DNA of 19,111 bases from Ruminococcaceae bacterium UBA1691 (GCA_002320555.1 DCJV01000121.1:1-19111), one strand, 5' to 3'. Positions 1 to 7,029 are shown, numbered from the stretch's first letter. Numbers and translations: made by a program. The notes: generated by a model from the sequence alone, not told the origin.

Positions 1-27
1 ATATTCCTCATCATACCATTTTTTCAT
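1..27 (-). CDS. Start of a minus-strand protein gene (partial)
   Basis: Only the first nine codons are inside the window; they read MKKWYDEEY and the gene continues past the left edge. The start is supported by a GGAGGG ribosome site (33-38) five bases before the ATG and by a promoter-like sequence further upstream (63-91). From memory, this N-terminus resembles small cysteine-containing TIGR04076-type proteins of Clostridia, but nine residues cannot establish a family, so that is inference only. Confidence 0.6.
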
Positions 28-62
28 GATTACCCTCCAAATTCCAAATTTTCGCTGATTTC

Positions 63-91
63 AGCATACCATTTTTTTGCGAACATGTCTA
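63..91 (-). promoter_or_regulatory. Sigma-A-like promoter for the leftmost gene
   Basis: On the minus strand TAGACA (86-91, five of six matches to TTGACA) is followed after 17 bases by TATGCT (63-68), preceded by TGG as in an extended -10. It lies about 30 bases upstream of the GGAGGG site of the gene starting at 27. Both elements and the spacing are visible; activity is inferred. Confidence 0.5.
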
Positions 92-228
92 TCCCCATTC
101 GACAAGACTTGGTAGTGACGCTTCATTCTTCAATACCTTGACTTTTCAGATAAAAATCACCGGGGCATTGCCCCAGTGTGTTATATTCGAGCCATTCATA
201 TGTGCAAAGATTTCACCTGGAAAGGCAG

Positions 229-262
229 AAAAAACGGCCGGTGTAACACCAGCCGTTTTTTC
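229..262. terminator. Strong hairpin with A/T flanks, usable on both strands
   Basis: Arms AAAAAACGGC and GCCGTTTTTT enclose an inner stem GGTGT/ACACC. The T run follows the stem on either strand, so it could work both ways. No gene ends against it on the plus strand, because the gene to the left points away. It is therefore better explained as the end of a short minus-strand transcript that starts near 343. Confidence 0.7.
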
Positions 263-343
263 CAAAATTGAGGGGTTGCTTTGAGGAGGGGTAGAGCATG
301 TGTTCAGTCGATACTCGGTGCGGCTCCTTTCTCTGTCGAACAC
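229..343 (-). ncRNA. Possible short untranslated RNA of about 115 nt
   Basis: On the minus strand a perfect TATAAT (350-355) is followed by about 115 bases ending in the strong terminator at 229-262. The predicted 5' part is closed by GTGTTC pairing with GAACAC about 40 bases later. There is no good -35 hexamer at 17-18 bases. An open frame runs through (GTG at 343 to 146), but it crosses the terminator and has no ribosome site. I do not recognise a known RNA family. It could also be an abandoned leader. Confidence 0.3.
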
Positions 344-471
344 AACCTTATTATAACCGCGGCCTCGGTTTTTTTTGTTACGCGGCTATGAATTTTCCTT
401 AAACAATCCTGAGCGTTCTTGTGAACAAATGCCTCATATGGCCAATTCGTTTAAAATGCGCAATAAAAAAC

Positions 472-487
472 GCAAACAAATGTTTGC
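472..487. promoter_or_regulatory. LexA-type operator palindrome
   Basis: GCAAACAAATGTTTGC has perfect 7-base arms around an AA centre. Its core, CAAAC-AAAT-GTTTG, differs from the Gram-positive SOS box CGAAC-N4-GTTCG by one symmetric base per half. It overlaps the -35 hexamer of the lexA promoter, where a repressor would block RNA polymerase, so autoregulation is likely. A weaker half-match, GAACAAATG, lies upstream at 423-431. Confidence 0.6.
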
Positions 488-512
488 TTTTTTGAAAATA
501 CTGTGTTATAAT
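484..512 (+). promoter_or_regulatory. lexA promoter
   Basis: TTGCTT (484-489) and a perfect TATAAT (507-512) are 17 bases apart. Transcription would start near 519, leaving an untranslated leader of about 178 bases before the chosen lexA start. The -35 overlaps the SOS-box-like palindrome. Confidence 0.65.
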
Positions 513-518
513 AACTTA

Positions 519-696
519 ACAAAACAGAATGAAATCAATAATTCCAACTCTTTTGGAGACCATTGAAGCCGCGATTGAGGGCTTCGCAAGCTATTCTTAT
601 GGCTTTCGCCGCCCACTGCACAATGGGCATTGCAATTGCATGAAAATACATCTGAAAGAATTACAACCTTGCTTTATTATATTGGAGGAGACTGCG
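519..696 (+). other. Long lexA 5' leader with two small hairpins
   Basis: Between the predicted transcription start and lexA lie GAAGCC/GGCTTC (565-585) and GCCCA/TGGGC (611-628), followed by the palindrome TGCAATTGCA (631-640). The leader is also open in the lexA frame from an ATG at 529, which has no ribosome site and sits only about 10 bases into the transcript. I recognise no riboswitch class here. Confidence 0.4.
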
Positions 697-1287
697 ATGG
701 ACCGTATTAACGACACACAGCAGCGAATTTATGAATATTTGATGGAACGTTCGCAGGACGGGGTCCCGCCCTCCGTGCGGGAGATTGGCGCCGCCGTGGG
801 CCTTAAATCCACCTCTTCCGTGCAGGCGAATCTCGATGCGCTCGAGGCTGCGGGCTATATCACGCGCGACCCTATGCTCAAGCGCTCCATTCGGATTAAC
901 GGGCAGGCGGAAAATGTGACGCACGTCCCCCTGCTCGGCACGGTTACGGCGGGCCAGCCAATTCTGGCGGTTGAGCAGATTGAGAGCTATCTCCCCTATA
1001 CGGGCCATATTTCGCGGGATAAACCGTTATTCGCACTGCATGTGCGTGGAGAAAGTATGATTAATGCCGGTATTCTCGACGGCGATATCGTAGTAGTCGA
1101 GCAGACGCCCGTTGCGCGCAATGGAGAGATCGTGGTGGCAATGCTGGAGGACGAGGCGACGGTCAAGCGTTTTTATAAAGAGGACGGCCATTTCCGGCTG
1201 CAGCCGGAGAACGACGCCTTTGAGCCGATCATTGTCAACGAGGTCGCGATTCTCGGCAAGGTGGTCGCACTGCTGCGTTATTATTGA
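697..1287 (+). CDS. lexA: LexA SOS repressor (self-cleaving)
   Basis: This is the transcriptional repressor of the DNA-damage (SOS) response, a cytoplasmic DNA-binding dimer that cleaves itself when RecA filaments form. The 196-residue length fits the family. Residues 1-65 form the winged-helix domain (PSVREIGAAVGLKSTSSVQ is the recognition region). The cleavage bond is Ala85-Gly86 within GTVTAGQP. The catalytic serine is Ser120 in GESM and the lysine is Lys157 in ATVKRFY, so all the self-cleavage machinery is present. The start is the ATG after GGAGGAG (685-690). An in-frame ATG at 529 would add 56 residues unlike any LexA N-terminus and has no ribosome site. It stands alone, and a LexA-like palindrome over its promoter suggests autoregulation. 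Confidence 0.96.
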   Translation: MDRINDTQQRIYEYLMERSQDGVPPSVREIGAAVGLKSTSSVQANLDALEAAGYITRDPMLKRSIRINGQAENVTHVPLLGTVTAGQPILAVEQIESYLPYTGHISRDKPLFALHVRGESMINAGILDGDIVVVEQTPVARNGEIVVAMLEDEATVKRFYKEDGHFRLQPENDAFEPIIVNEVAILGKVVALLRYY

Positions 1288-1819
1288 TCGATCATAAAAA
1301 GGCGCCAGCTGCGTGGGAGGATTCTTCTGCGGAGTCGTTATTTGTGTATCAGAACAACCTGAGATTGCGTTTTCGCAGTCTGCAATGAATCAGGCCGCTG
1401 TGATATGCACTTATGCGAGAGGGATGAGGAAGCTCCGTAACCGCAGGTAATATGCGGAAAGGGCTAAAGTTGATCAATGATATTTCGGATGCACACAGCG
1501 AACCGGGGGAACGCCCCAGGACAATTAATCTTTTCACATACCCGTGCCAGGCGCTTTTGATTACAGAGGTGGGCGCGCAGGTGCTGGAGGCGAAAAGGCT
1601 GGATAGTTTCCATTTCTATCCATAATTTATCGTCTTCTTTTTGTGCCCAATTACATAACAATAGCGGAGAAACAAAGGCTATTGTCACCAGACAGGAAAA
1701 AGAGAGGCCCGATCTTTCCAATCGCAGGAGGCCAGTGGCTAGTATTATGGCAGAAAACGAGGACGGCGGAAAAATTCCGCCGCGCCCGCATCCAAGCTGC
1801 AGAAATCTCATGTGTGCCT
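1288..1819. other. Gene-poor interval after lexA
   Basis: No recognisable gene or clear lexA terminator is present. A 57-codon plus-strand frame (1452-1625) has only a weak GCAGGT upstream and no resemblance to a protein I know. Longer minus-strand frames (1349-1537, 1464-1811) lack ribosome sites and look random. The one structured site is the CGGCGGAA/TTCCGCCG hairpin near 1764-1782. The stretch may be decayed coding DNA or an unrecognised RNA. Confidence 0.5.
1764..1782 (-). terminator. Possible terminator of the small ORF at 1820-1987
   Basis: An 8-base perfect stem, CGGCGGAA/TTCCGCCG, with a 3-base loop lies about 38 bases past the stop of the minus-strand small ORF. The sequence after it on the minus strand (TCCTCGTTTTCT) is only a poor T tract, so this is a weak call. 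Confidence 0.35.
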
Positions 1820-1987
1820 CTACTTCTGCTGTCCTTTCAGAATTTTTTCCGCCACAGCGCGTAGCTGCGTCTCATCCGAGATCTGTACACCCGTTTGCAC
1901 GATCGTCTCCTGCACGAAAACAGGAAGCGTTTTGAAATACTCGTTCATCTTTTGATCTTCCCAGGCAGGCGTTGGAATTTGTGCCAT
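1820..1987 (-). CDS. Conserved-looking 55-residue protein of unknown function
   Basis: The ORF encodes 55 residues beginning MAQIPTPAWED and including the segment YFKTLPVFVQETIVQTGVQ. A textbook ribosome site, GGAGGTG (1994-2000), sits six bases before the ATG, which decides this start over the longer open frame reaching 2080. The composition is that of a small soluble, helical, amphipathic protein with no signal peptide or membrane segment. I have an impression of similar short proteins in Clostridia but cannot name a family. It lies downstream of, and on the same strand as, lysC, but the strong terminator at 2061-2104 separates them, so it needs its own promoter. A perfect inverted repeat (2008-2027) lies just upstream of its ribosome site. 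Confidence 0.75.
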   Translation of the reverse strand: MAQIPTPAWEDQKMNEYFKTLPVFVQETIVQTGVQISDETQLRAVAEKILKGQQK

Positions 1988-2007
1988 CCGGTTCACCTCC
2001 GTTTGTC

Positions 2008-2027
2008 TCCATCTTTCAAAAGATGGA
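2008..2027. promoter_or_regulatory. Perfect inverted repeat before the small ORF
   Basis: TCCATCTTT-CA-AAAGATGGA has 9-base perfect arms around two bases. It ends eight bases upstream of the GGAGGTG site of the 55-residue ORF. The tiny spacer makes a stable RNA hairpin less likely than a dimeric-protein operator, though the inner bases could open as a loop. Its function is not known. Confidence 0.5.
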
Positions 2028-2060
2028 TGTTTACAACGCTTAGTATCTGCCGGAAAGCTG

Positions 2061-2104
2061 AAAAAAACCGTCCGGCGCAAAAGAAGTGCGCGGACGGTTT
2101 TTAA
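2061..2104 (-). terminator. hom-lysC operon terminator
   Basis: Arms AACCGTCCG and CGGACGGTT, extended by GCGC/GCGC with one bulged base, are followed on the minus strand by seven T residues. It begins about 12 bases after the lysC stop codon. A T-rich stretch on the plus strand side means it may also stop plus-strand readthrough. Confidence 0.85.
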
Positions 2105-2115
2105 ATTTTAATTAT

Positions 2116-3327
2116 TTATTCCACCGGGATAAATGCCTTGTGCACTGCGGCAACCGCACGGTCGGCGTCCCTCTCGTCGATCAGGACGGAAATCTTGATT
2201 TCGCTCGTCGCAATCATCTGGATATTGACGTCGATCTCATACAGAGCCTCAAACATCTTTGCCGCCGTGCCGGGATGCGTCTCCATGCCCGCGCCGACCA
2301 CGCTGATCTTTGCGACCTGATTGTCCGTCACAATTTCCTTGCCCGCAAGCTCCTCAAAGGAGGTGGAAAGGATCTCTGAAACAGCAGCGCCATTTTCCCT
2401 GCTAACAGTGAAGGAGATGTCCTTCGTGCCGTCGCGGCCGACGGACTGCAGGATGATATCGACATTGATGCCCTTTGCAGCGAGCTTGCTAAAAATTTTA
2501 AACGCGATGCCCGGCACGTCCGGCACACCGATGATGGAGACGCGCGTCACGTTTGTATCCTTGGTAACCCCTCTGACCAGCATTTTTTCCATTTTGGCAA
2601 CCTCCTTCACAATTGTGCCCGGCACCCTCTTGAGACTGGAGAGCACCTCTACCTCGACATTATATTTTTTCGCCATTTCCACAGAACGGTTATTGAGCAC
2701 CTGCGCGCCTAGCGTGGCCAGCTCCAGCATCTCGTCATAGGTAATTTCCTTGAGCTTCTTTGCGCCGTCCACCTTGCGTGGGTCGGCGGTATACACACCC
2801 TCCACGTCGGTAAAAATCTGGCAGCGCTCTGCATGGAGCGAAGCCGCCAGCGCAACAGCGGTCGTATCCGATCCGCCGCGGCCGAAGGTCGTCACATCGT
2901 CATACTTATTGATGCCCTGGAATCCGGCGACCACGACGATATTCTTCCGGCCGATTTCCGCACGCAGGCGGTCCGTTTTGATGGACTTGATGCGCGCATT
3001 GCCATAAGCAGAGCTCGTCTGGAAGCCTGCCTGCCAGCCAAGCAGAGAGATGACCGGAAAGCCGAGCTTTTCGATCGCCATCGCAAGCAGGGAGGCCGAC
3101 ATCTGCTCACCCGCAGTCAGGAGCACATCCATCTCGCGCTTGGAGCCCTTAGGGTTGATTTCAGCCGCCTTCTCGATCAGATCGTCCGTCGTATCGCCCT
3201 GTGCGGAAACGACGACAACCACATCGTTTCCTTCGCTGTAGGTCTGCGTGACGATCTTTGCCACATTACGCACCTTGTCGGCGTTTGCAACAGAGCTGCC
3301 GCCGAATTTCTGAACAATGAGTGCCAT
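2116..3327 (-). CDS. lysC: Aspartate kinase
   Basis: This enzyme phosphorylates aspartate with ATP, the first committed step toward lysine, threonine and methionine, in the cytoplasm. At 403 residues it has the size of the single-function Gram-positive enzymes. The amino-acid-kinase domain comes first, with KFGGSS (7-12), the substrate and ATP loop TTFGRGGSDTTA (146-157) and TDVEGVYTADPR (173-184). Two ACT regulatory domains fill the C-terminus from about residue 265 (VSIIGVPDVPGIAFKIF and ISVVGAGMETHPGTAAKMF), so feedback inhibition by an end-product amino acid is expected. The start follows AGGAGG with an 8-base gap. The gene begins 18 bases after the hom stop codon and is the last gene of a two-gene operon, ending at the hairpin at 2061-2104. 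I see no lysine riboswitch upstream. The symbol is generic, since isoform specificity cannot be read here. Confidence 0.95.
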   Translation of the reverse strand: MALIVQKFGGSSVANADKVRNVAKIVTQTYSEGNDVVVVVSAQGDTTDDLIEKAAEINPKGSKREMDVLLTAGEQMSASLLAMAIEKLGFPVISLLGWQAGFQTSSAYGNARIKSIKTDRLRAEIGRKNIVVVAGFQGINKYDDVTTFGRGGSDTTAVALAASLHAERCQIFTDVEGVYTADPRKVDGAKKLKEITYDEMLELATLGAQVLNNRSVEMAKKYNVEVEVLSSLKRVPGTIVKEVAKMEKMLVRGVTKDTNVTRVSIIGVPDVPGIAFKIFSKLAAKGINVDIILQSVGRDGTKDISFTVSRENGAAVSEILSTSFEELAGKEIVTDNQVAKISVVGAGMETHPGTAAKMFEALYEIDVNIQMIATSEIKISVLIDERDADRAVAAVHKAFIPVE

Positions 3328-3345
3328 TGCGATAACCTCCTAATC

Positions 3346-4584
3346 TCAATAATCCGTTATGCGGATCACAGACTGCGGCGCGATCTCCGAGAGCCCGGCA
3401 AGCTTTGCCTGCAGCGCGCGCTCCGTATCCCACGGCGTCATAAATGCAATTTCGTCCTCCGGCGCATCCTCACAATGAAGAAGCGTCACGTCGCCAAATG
3501 CATCCCGAGCGGCCTGTACGGCCGCCTCATGCTGCCCGGCCTGTGCACGCACATAAAGGGCTGTCTGCATATCTCGGTAATCCGCCACATAGCCCTCCTC
3601 GCTGTTGCCCCAGCCGAAGAGCTTCTTGCGCTTCAAATGCTTTGCACAATCGATTACATCGGCCACAACGGCGCTCGCTGTGGGCATCTTGCCCGCGCCG
3701 CGACCGTAAAAGACTACGTCGCCGATCGCGTCGCCGCGCACCAGAATGGCATTAAATACATCATCCACGCTTGCCAGCTGGCTGTGACGTTTCACGACGG
3801 CGGGGCTGACCATTGCGCTGATCCGGCCGTCGTCCAGCCGCTTGGCGCGCCCAAGCAGCTTGATCACGCCGCCCCAAGCCCGGATATATTCCACATCCCG
3901 CAGATGAATTTTGGTAATGCCCTCTGTATAGACGCCATCTGGATATACATGCTTGCCGAAGGCCAAAGATGCGAGAATACAGATCTTACGGCAGGCGTCG
4001 ATGCCCTCGATATCGGCCGTCGGATCTTTCTCTGCATAACCATTTTCCTGTGCCAGATGCAAAGCGTCTGCAAACGTCATCTGATCCTCGATCATGCGGG
4101 TCAGGATAAAATTCGTGGTCCCGTTGAGAATCCCGGCGATCTCATCAATCTCATTGGCCGCAAGACACTGGCTGATCGGCCGGATAATCGGGATGCCGCC
4201 GCCAACGCTCGCTTCAAAGAGAAAATTGACATTGTTTTCCTCAGCGGCCTGCAGCAGGTCATATCCCTTTGCCGCCACAAGCTCTTTATTGGAAGTGACT
4301 ACGCTCTTGCCGGCCCTGAGGCATGCGAGCACATACTCAAACGCCGGATGCAGGCCGCCCATCGTCTCAACGACGATCTTGACCTCCTTATCCTGCAGGA
4401 TCACATTAAAATCCTTGATAAATTTTTTCTCATTCGGGTCGCCTGGAAAGTCGCGCAGGTCAAGGATGTACCTGATCTCCATCTCGGACTGCGTACTTCT
4501 GCGCACGATGCTGTCGTGATTTTTTCCAAACAGCTCCACCACGCCCGAGCCGACCACGCCATACCCCATTACCGCTACATACAT
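3346..4584 (-). CDS. hom: Homoserine dehydrogenase with C-terminal ACT domain
   Basis: It reduces aspartate semialdehyde to homoserine with NAD(P)H, the branch point toward threonine and methionine. The 412 residues contain a Rossmann motif GYGVVGSG (7-14), TSNKELVA (97-104), the substrate-domain motifs EASVGGGIP (124-132) and LNGTTNF (153-159), and the family signature GYAEKDPTADIEG (182-194). A C-terminal ACT-like region begins near residue 340, implying allosteric control. The ATG at 4584 lies nine bases after AAAGGAG. A TTG at 4593 touches that ribosome site and is therefore unlikely to be the start. The gene is transcribed ahead of lysC with an 18-base gap and is divergent from the ytvI-like gene. 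A 9-base inverted repeat lies in its leader. Confidence 0.95.
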   Translation of the reverse strand: MYVAVMGYGVVGSGVVELFGKNHDSIVRRSTQSEMEIRYILDLRDFPGDPNEKKFIKDFNVILQDKEVKIVVETMGGLHPAFEYVLACLRAGKSVVTSNKELVAAKGYDLLQAAEENNVNFLFEASVGGGIPIIRPISQCLAANEIDEIAGILNGTTNFILTRMIEDQMTFADALHLAQENGYAEKDPTADIEGIDACRKICILASLAFGKHVYPDGVYTEGITKIHLRDVEYIRAWGGVIKLLGRAKRLDDGRISAMVSPAVVKRHSQLASVDDVFNAILVRGDAIGDVVFYGRGAGKMPTASAVVADVIDCAKHLKRKKLFGWGNSEEGYVADYRDMQTALYVRAQAGQHEAAVQAARDAFGDVTLLHCEDAPEDEIAFMTPWDTERALQAKLAGLSEIAPQSVIRITDY

Positions 4585-4600
4585 GTGTGACAACTCCTTT

Positions 4601-4645
4601 AATATTCTGCGGGGAATTCGATAAACTAGGAAATCTCAGAATATT
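4601..4645 (-). promoter_or_regulatory. Inverted repeat in the hom leader
   Basis: AATATTCTG (4601-4609) and CAGAATATT (4637-4645) form a perfect 9-base inverted repeat with a 27-base gap. The near arm directly abuts the AAAGGAG ribosome site, and the far arm overlaps a possible -10 (TAGAAT on the minus strand). It could be an operator or an RNA hairpin that limits ribosome access. I see no T-box or known riboswitch motif. Confidence 0.4.
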
Positions 4646-4766
4646 CTATCATAAAGCGGCGGCATAATAAAGGGAGAAATTTAACTTTTTTCGTTTCTCT
4701 GTCACATACGTCAGAACTGTAGGCTGGAGTGATTTAAAAAGAGAGAATTTTGTAACATATTTTTAA

Positions 4767-4795
4767 TTGTATTCGCTATCTGACTGTTATAGAAT
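4767..4795 (+). promoter_or_regulatory. Promoter of the ytvI-like gene
   Basis: TTGTAT (4767-4772) and TAGAAT (4790-4795) are exactly 17 bases apart, a sigma-A-like arrangement. The hexamers lie within an inverted repeat, TTGTATTC...GAATACAA (4767-4774 and 4792-4799), so a dimeric regulator could bind here. The resulting leader is about 107 bases. Confidence 0.5.
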
Positions 4796-4908
4796 ACAAA
4801 TAACCTATTCTTTCAGCAAAAAAGGGCGTCGCTTTGCCCGGTTTATCCTTTTTACGTTTCAAAAAACTGCCGCCGTCCCCGGTCCGCGGCCATCAAGGAT
4901 GTGGTATA

Positions 4909-6111
4909 ATGACTAAAATCGAAAAACGCAGACGCTTTATCATCAATACCGTCTATTTTGCGATCATTCTGGGCCTTTTTTACTTTTTTATGCGTTTTGC
5001 CTTCTGGACCTGCTTTCCCTTTATCCTGGCCTTTTTTATTGCGATGTCTCTGCAGCGCCCGGTCAACTGGATCACGCGCAAGACCCCGCTGAAAAAAGGG
5101 CTTGTCTCCGGGCTTGCCGTCCTTCTCGCCCTCGCGGCGATTACCGCCGTGCTCGCACTCATCGGCGTGCGGATCGTAGATGAGCTGCGGGGCTTTTTCT
5201 CCCTGGTCACGGCAAAGCTCGACAACCTGCCTGTTTTTCTCAAGCAGACGGAAGCCTGGATTTTGGAGAACATCCACTTCCTGCCGGACAGCATCGAGAC
5301 GATGGTGGCCAACAGCATCCGTGAGCTTTTCCACGACTTGGAAACCGGCGCTGCAAACGGCAAGCTGAATATCGATCTCTCGATCCTCTCTTCCCCGCTT
5401 TCCGGCGTATGGAATACCGCAAAGCAGATCCCTGCGATCTTCCTCGCCGCCCTGATCTCCATTATCGCCTGCTGCTTTATGACGGCTGATTACGACCGCC
5501 TTGTTAACTTTATCAAACGCCAGCTGCCCCGGGAGCGCAGGGAAGCACTGGGTGCCTCCAAGCGGCTTCTCTTCTCCTCCATGTTTAAAATGCTGCGGGC
5601 TTATCTGCTGATCATCCTGATCACTTTCTGTGAGATGGTGCTCGGGCTCGGCATCCTGAAGCTGACCGGCCTGTATGAGAGCAACTATATTCTTGCCATC
5701 GCATTATTGACTGCGATCGTTGATATCCTCCCGGTATTGGGGACGGGGACCGTCCTGATTCCATGGGCGGTATTTTCGCTCTTTACGGATAAAATCGGCT
5801 TCGGCATCGGCCTGCTGGTCCTCTATGCGGCGATCTCCGTCATCCGGCAGATCATCGAGCCGAAGCTCGTCGCCGGCCAGCTCGGCCTTCCGCCTGTCGT
5901 CACCATTGTGGGCATGTATATCGGCCTGCAGCTGTTTGGCTTTATCGGCCTGTTCCTGGTTCCTCTGATCCTGATCATGCTCAAGCTGCTCAATGACCAG
6001 GGACTGATCCATCTCTGGAACCGGGGCGATGAGGAATCGGAAGGCGCCGCTGTGCCAGAACCGCCTGCAGAAGCCGCCGGATCCCCGCCGCCGGATCAGC
6101 CTGCCGAATAG
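4909..6111 (+). CDS. ytvI: AI-2E-family membrane protein, YtvI-like
   Basis: This is a 400-residue polytopic membrane protein of the AI-2E transporter family (PF01594). Hydrophobic pairs occupy about residues 12-45 and 60-85. Another segment lies near 180-200, and several follow from about 245 to the end of the hydrophobic core near 365. The signature DILPVLGTGTVLIPW, in the family's conserved C-terminal half, matches the subgroup annotated as sporulation integral membrane protein YtvI, and spoVT lies next. The family's transported substrate here is unknown. The last 30 residues are acidic and proline-rich (PEPPAEAAGSPPPDQPAE), a low-complexity tail. The start is the ATG nine bases after AAGGA. 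An ATG-like start at 4834 adds a non-hydrophobic prefix without a ribosome site. It is monocistronic, closed by the hairpin at 6153-6199. Confidence 0.85.
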   Translation: MTKIEKRRRFIINTVYFAIILGLFYFFMRFAFWTCFPFILAFFIAMSLQRPVNWITRKTPLKKGLVSGLAVLLALAAITAVLALIGVRIVDELRGFFSLVTAKLDNLPVFLKQTEAWILENIHFLPDSIETMVANSIRELFHDLETGAANGKLNIDLSILSSPLSGVWNTAKQIPAIFLAALISIIACCFMTADYDRLVNFIKRQLPRERREALGASKRLLFSSMFKMLRAYLLIILITFCEMVLGLGILKLTGLYESNYILAIALLTAIVDILPVLGTGTVLIPWAVFSLFTDKIGFGIGLLVLYAAISVIRQIIEPKLVAGQLGLPPVVTIVGMYIGLQLFGFIGLFLVPLILIMLKLLNDQGLIHLWNRGDEESEGAAVPEPPAEAAGSPPPDQPAE

Positions 6112-6152
6112 GCCGTTTCCCTGATCCTTTTATGAAAGAAATATGCAACCGT

Positions 6153-6199
6153 AAGCGCGCTGTAGGAATGTGTATGTACATTTTGCAGCGTGCTTTTTT
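6153..6199 (+). terminator. Terminator of ytvI-like gene (repeat family copy A)
   Basis: AAGCGCGCTGTAGGAATGT pairs with ACATTTTGCAGCGTGCTT through wobbles and one bulge, followed by six T residues. It starts 42 bases after the stop codon. Its sequence resembles the hairpins at 6980-7029 and 8178-8228. Confidence 0.8.
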
Positions 6200-6255
6200 C
6201 GTGGTTTTTCCAGGCGAAGAAAAACATTCCATGTCGGATTTTTCATCGCGCGCAG

Positions 6256-6284
6256 GTATAAAAATTTCCACAACGCAGATACTA
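6256..6284 (+). promoter_or_regulatory. Sigma-G-like promoter for spoVT
   Basis: GTATA (6256-6260) followed after 17 bases by GATACTA (6278-6284) fits the forespore sigma-G pattern GnATR-N17/18-CATnnTA except for the first -10 base. In Bacillus subtilis spoVT is transcribed by sigma-G, which supports the match. The leader would be about 100 bases. Confidence 0.5.
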
Positions 6285-6392
6285 TTTTTGCTTCATACGG
6301 CGGCGGGTTTTGCTTTCCGTCCCGTTCCAAATTTTATCTGCTTATCTGCACAGCGGCAGCCAATGAAAATTTAAATGGAGGAGTTATTTATA

Positions 6393-6935
6393 ATGAAAGC
6401 CACTGGAATTGTACGAAGAATCGATGATCTTGGACGCGTGGTCATCCCGAAGGAAATCCGCCGCACGATGCGGATCCGCGAGGGTGATCCGCTTGAAATA
6501 TATACGGATGCGGATGGCGAGGTTATTTTCAAAAAGTATTCCCCGATCGGGGAGCTTTCCTCCTTTACCGGCCAGTATGCGGAGGTCCTTTCCCGCAGCA
6601 CAAATCTTCCCGTTCTCATCTGCGACAGGGACCATGTGATCGCCTGTGCGGGTATTCCAAAGCGGGAGGCAGTCGACCGGCGCATTTCTGCCAATCTGGA
6701 ATCGCTGATGGAAAAGCGAGCGAATTTTGTTTATTCCGCTTCAAGCGATACCCTGCACCCGGTCGAGGGATTGGATCGCATGGCCGGCATCGCCTATCCG
6801 ATCATTGGCTCCGGAGACGTATCTGGCGCCGTCGTACTCCTGCTTCCGGAAAACAACGCCGCGGCGCCCTCCCAGACGGAAATCAAACTGATGCAGGTTG
6901 CCGCCTCTTTTTTGGGAAAACAAATGGAAGAATAA
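6393..6935 (+). CDS. spoVT: Stage V sporulation protein T (AbrB/GAF regulator)
   Basis: SpoVT is a forespore transcription factor that adjusts sigma-G-dependent genes late in sporulation. At 180 residues it matches the B. subtilis protein of about 178. Residues 1-52 are the AbrB-type swapped-hairpin DNA-binding domain, with MKATGIVRRIDDLGRVVIPK and EIRRTMRIREGDPLEIY. The rest is a GAF-like sensor domain, including VLICDRDHVIACAGIPK and AYPIIGSGDVSGAVVLL. The start is the ATG nine bases after GGAGGAG; an upstream in-frame ATG at 6375 overlaps the ribosome site. It is preceded by a sigma-G-like promoter and a YtvI-like gene and followed by its own terminator, so it is a separate unit. Its presence indicates an endospore-former. 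Confidence 0.95.
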   Translation: MKATGIVRRIDDLGRVVIPKEIRRTMRIREGDPLEIYTDADGEVIFKKYSPIGELSSFTGQYAEVLSRSTNLPVLICDRDHVIACAGIPKREAVDRRISANLESLMEKRANFVYSASSDTLHPVEGLDRMAGIAYPIIGSGDVSGAVVLLLPENNAAAPSQTEIKLMQVAASFLGKQMEE

Positions 6936-6979
6936 GCTTCATCGCACTGCTGATAACCGCAGCAATATGTAGACAGATA

Positions 6980-7029
6980 AGGGCGCGTTGCAAAATGTGT
7001 ATGGTTACATGATTGCAACGCGCTCTTTT
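6980..7029 (+). terminator. Terminator of spoVT (repeat family copy B)
   Basis: AGGGCGCGTTGCAAAATGT pairs with ACATGATTGCAACGCGCTCT and is followed by TTTT. It starts 45 bases after the spoVT stop. The arm GGGCGCGTTGCA is identical to that of copy C, 1.2 kb downstream. Confidence 0.85.

Noticed and set aside
12..77. Direct repeat CATACCATTTTTT (12-24 and 65-77)
   Set aside because: One copy is within the start of the left gene and the other in its promoter; a 13-base AT-rich match is probably chance.
529..696. Longer LexA starting at 529
   Set aside because: No ribosome site, only about ten bases after the predicted transcription start, and the added residues do not resemble LexA.
1452..1625. 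57-codon ORF after lexA
   Set aside because: Weak ribosome site, no recognisable content, and a stop shortly upstream; kept only as a note in the gene-poor interval.
2833..4590. A 585-codon open frame on the plus strand
   Set aside because: It runs antisense to hom and lysC, has no ribosome site or family resemblance, and is a by-product of GC-rich codon use in those genes.
4600..4760. T-box or lysine riboswitch in front of hom-lysC
   Set aside because: None of the conserved T-box or L-box core sequences is visible, and no terminator hairpin is present in the leader.
4905..4910. Extended -10 (TGGTATAAT) at the ytvI-like start codon
   Set aside because: No -35 hexamer at the right distance, and it would place the start codon inside the promoter. 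A better promoter lies at 4767-4795.
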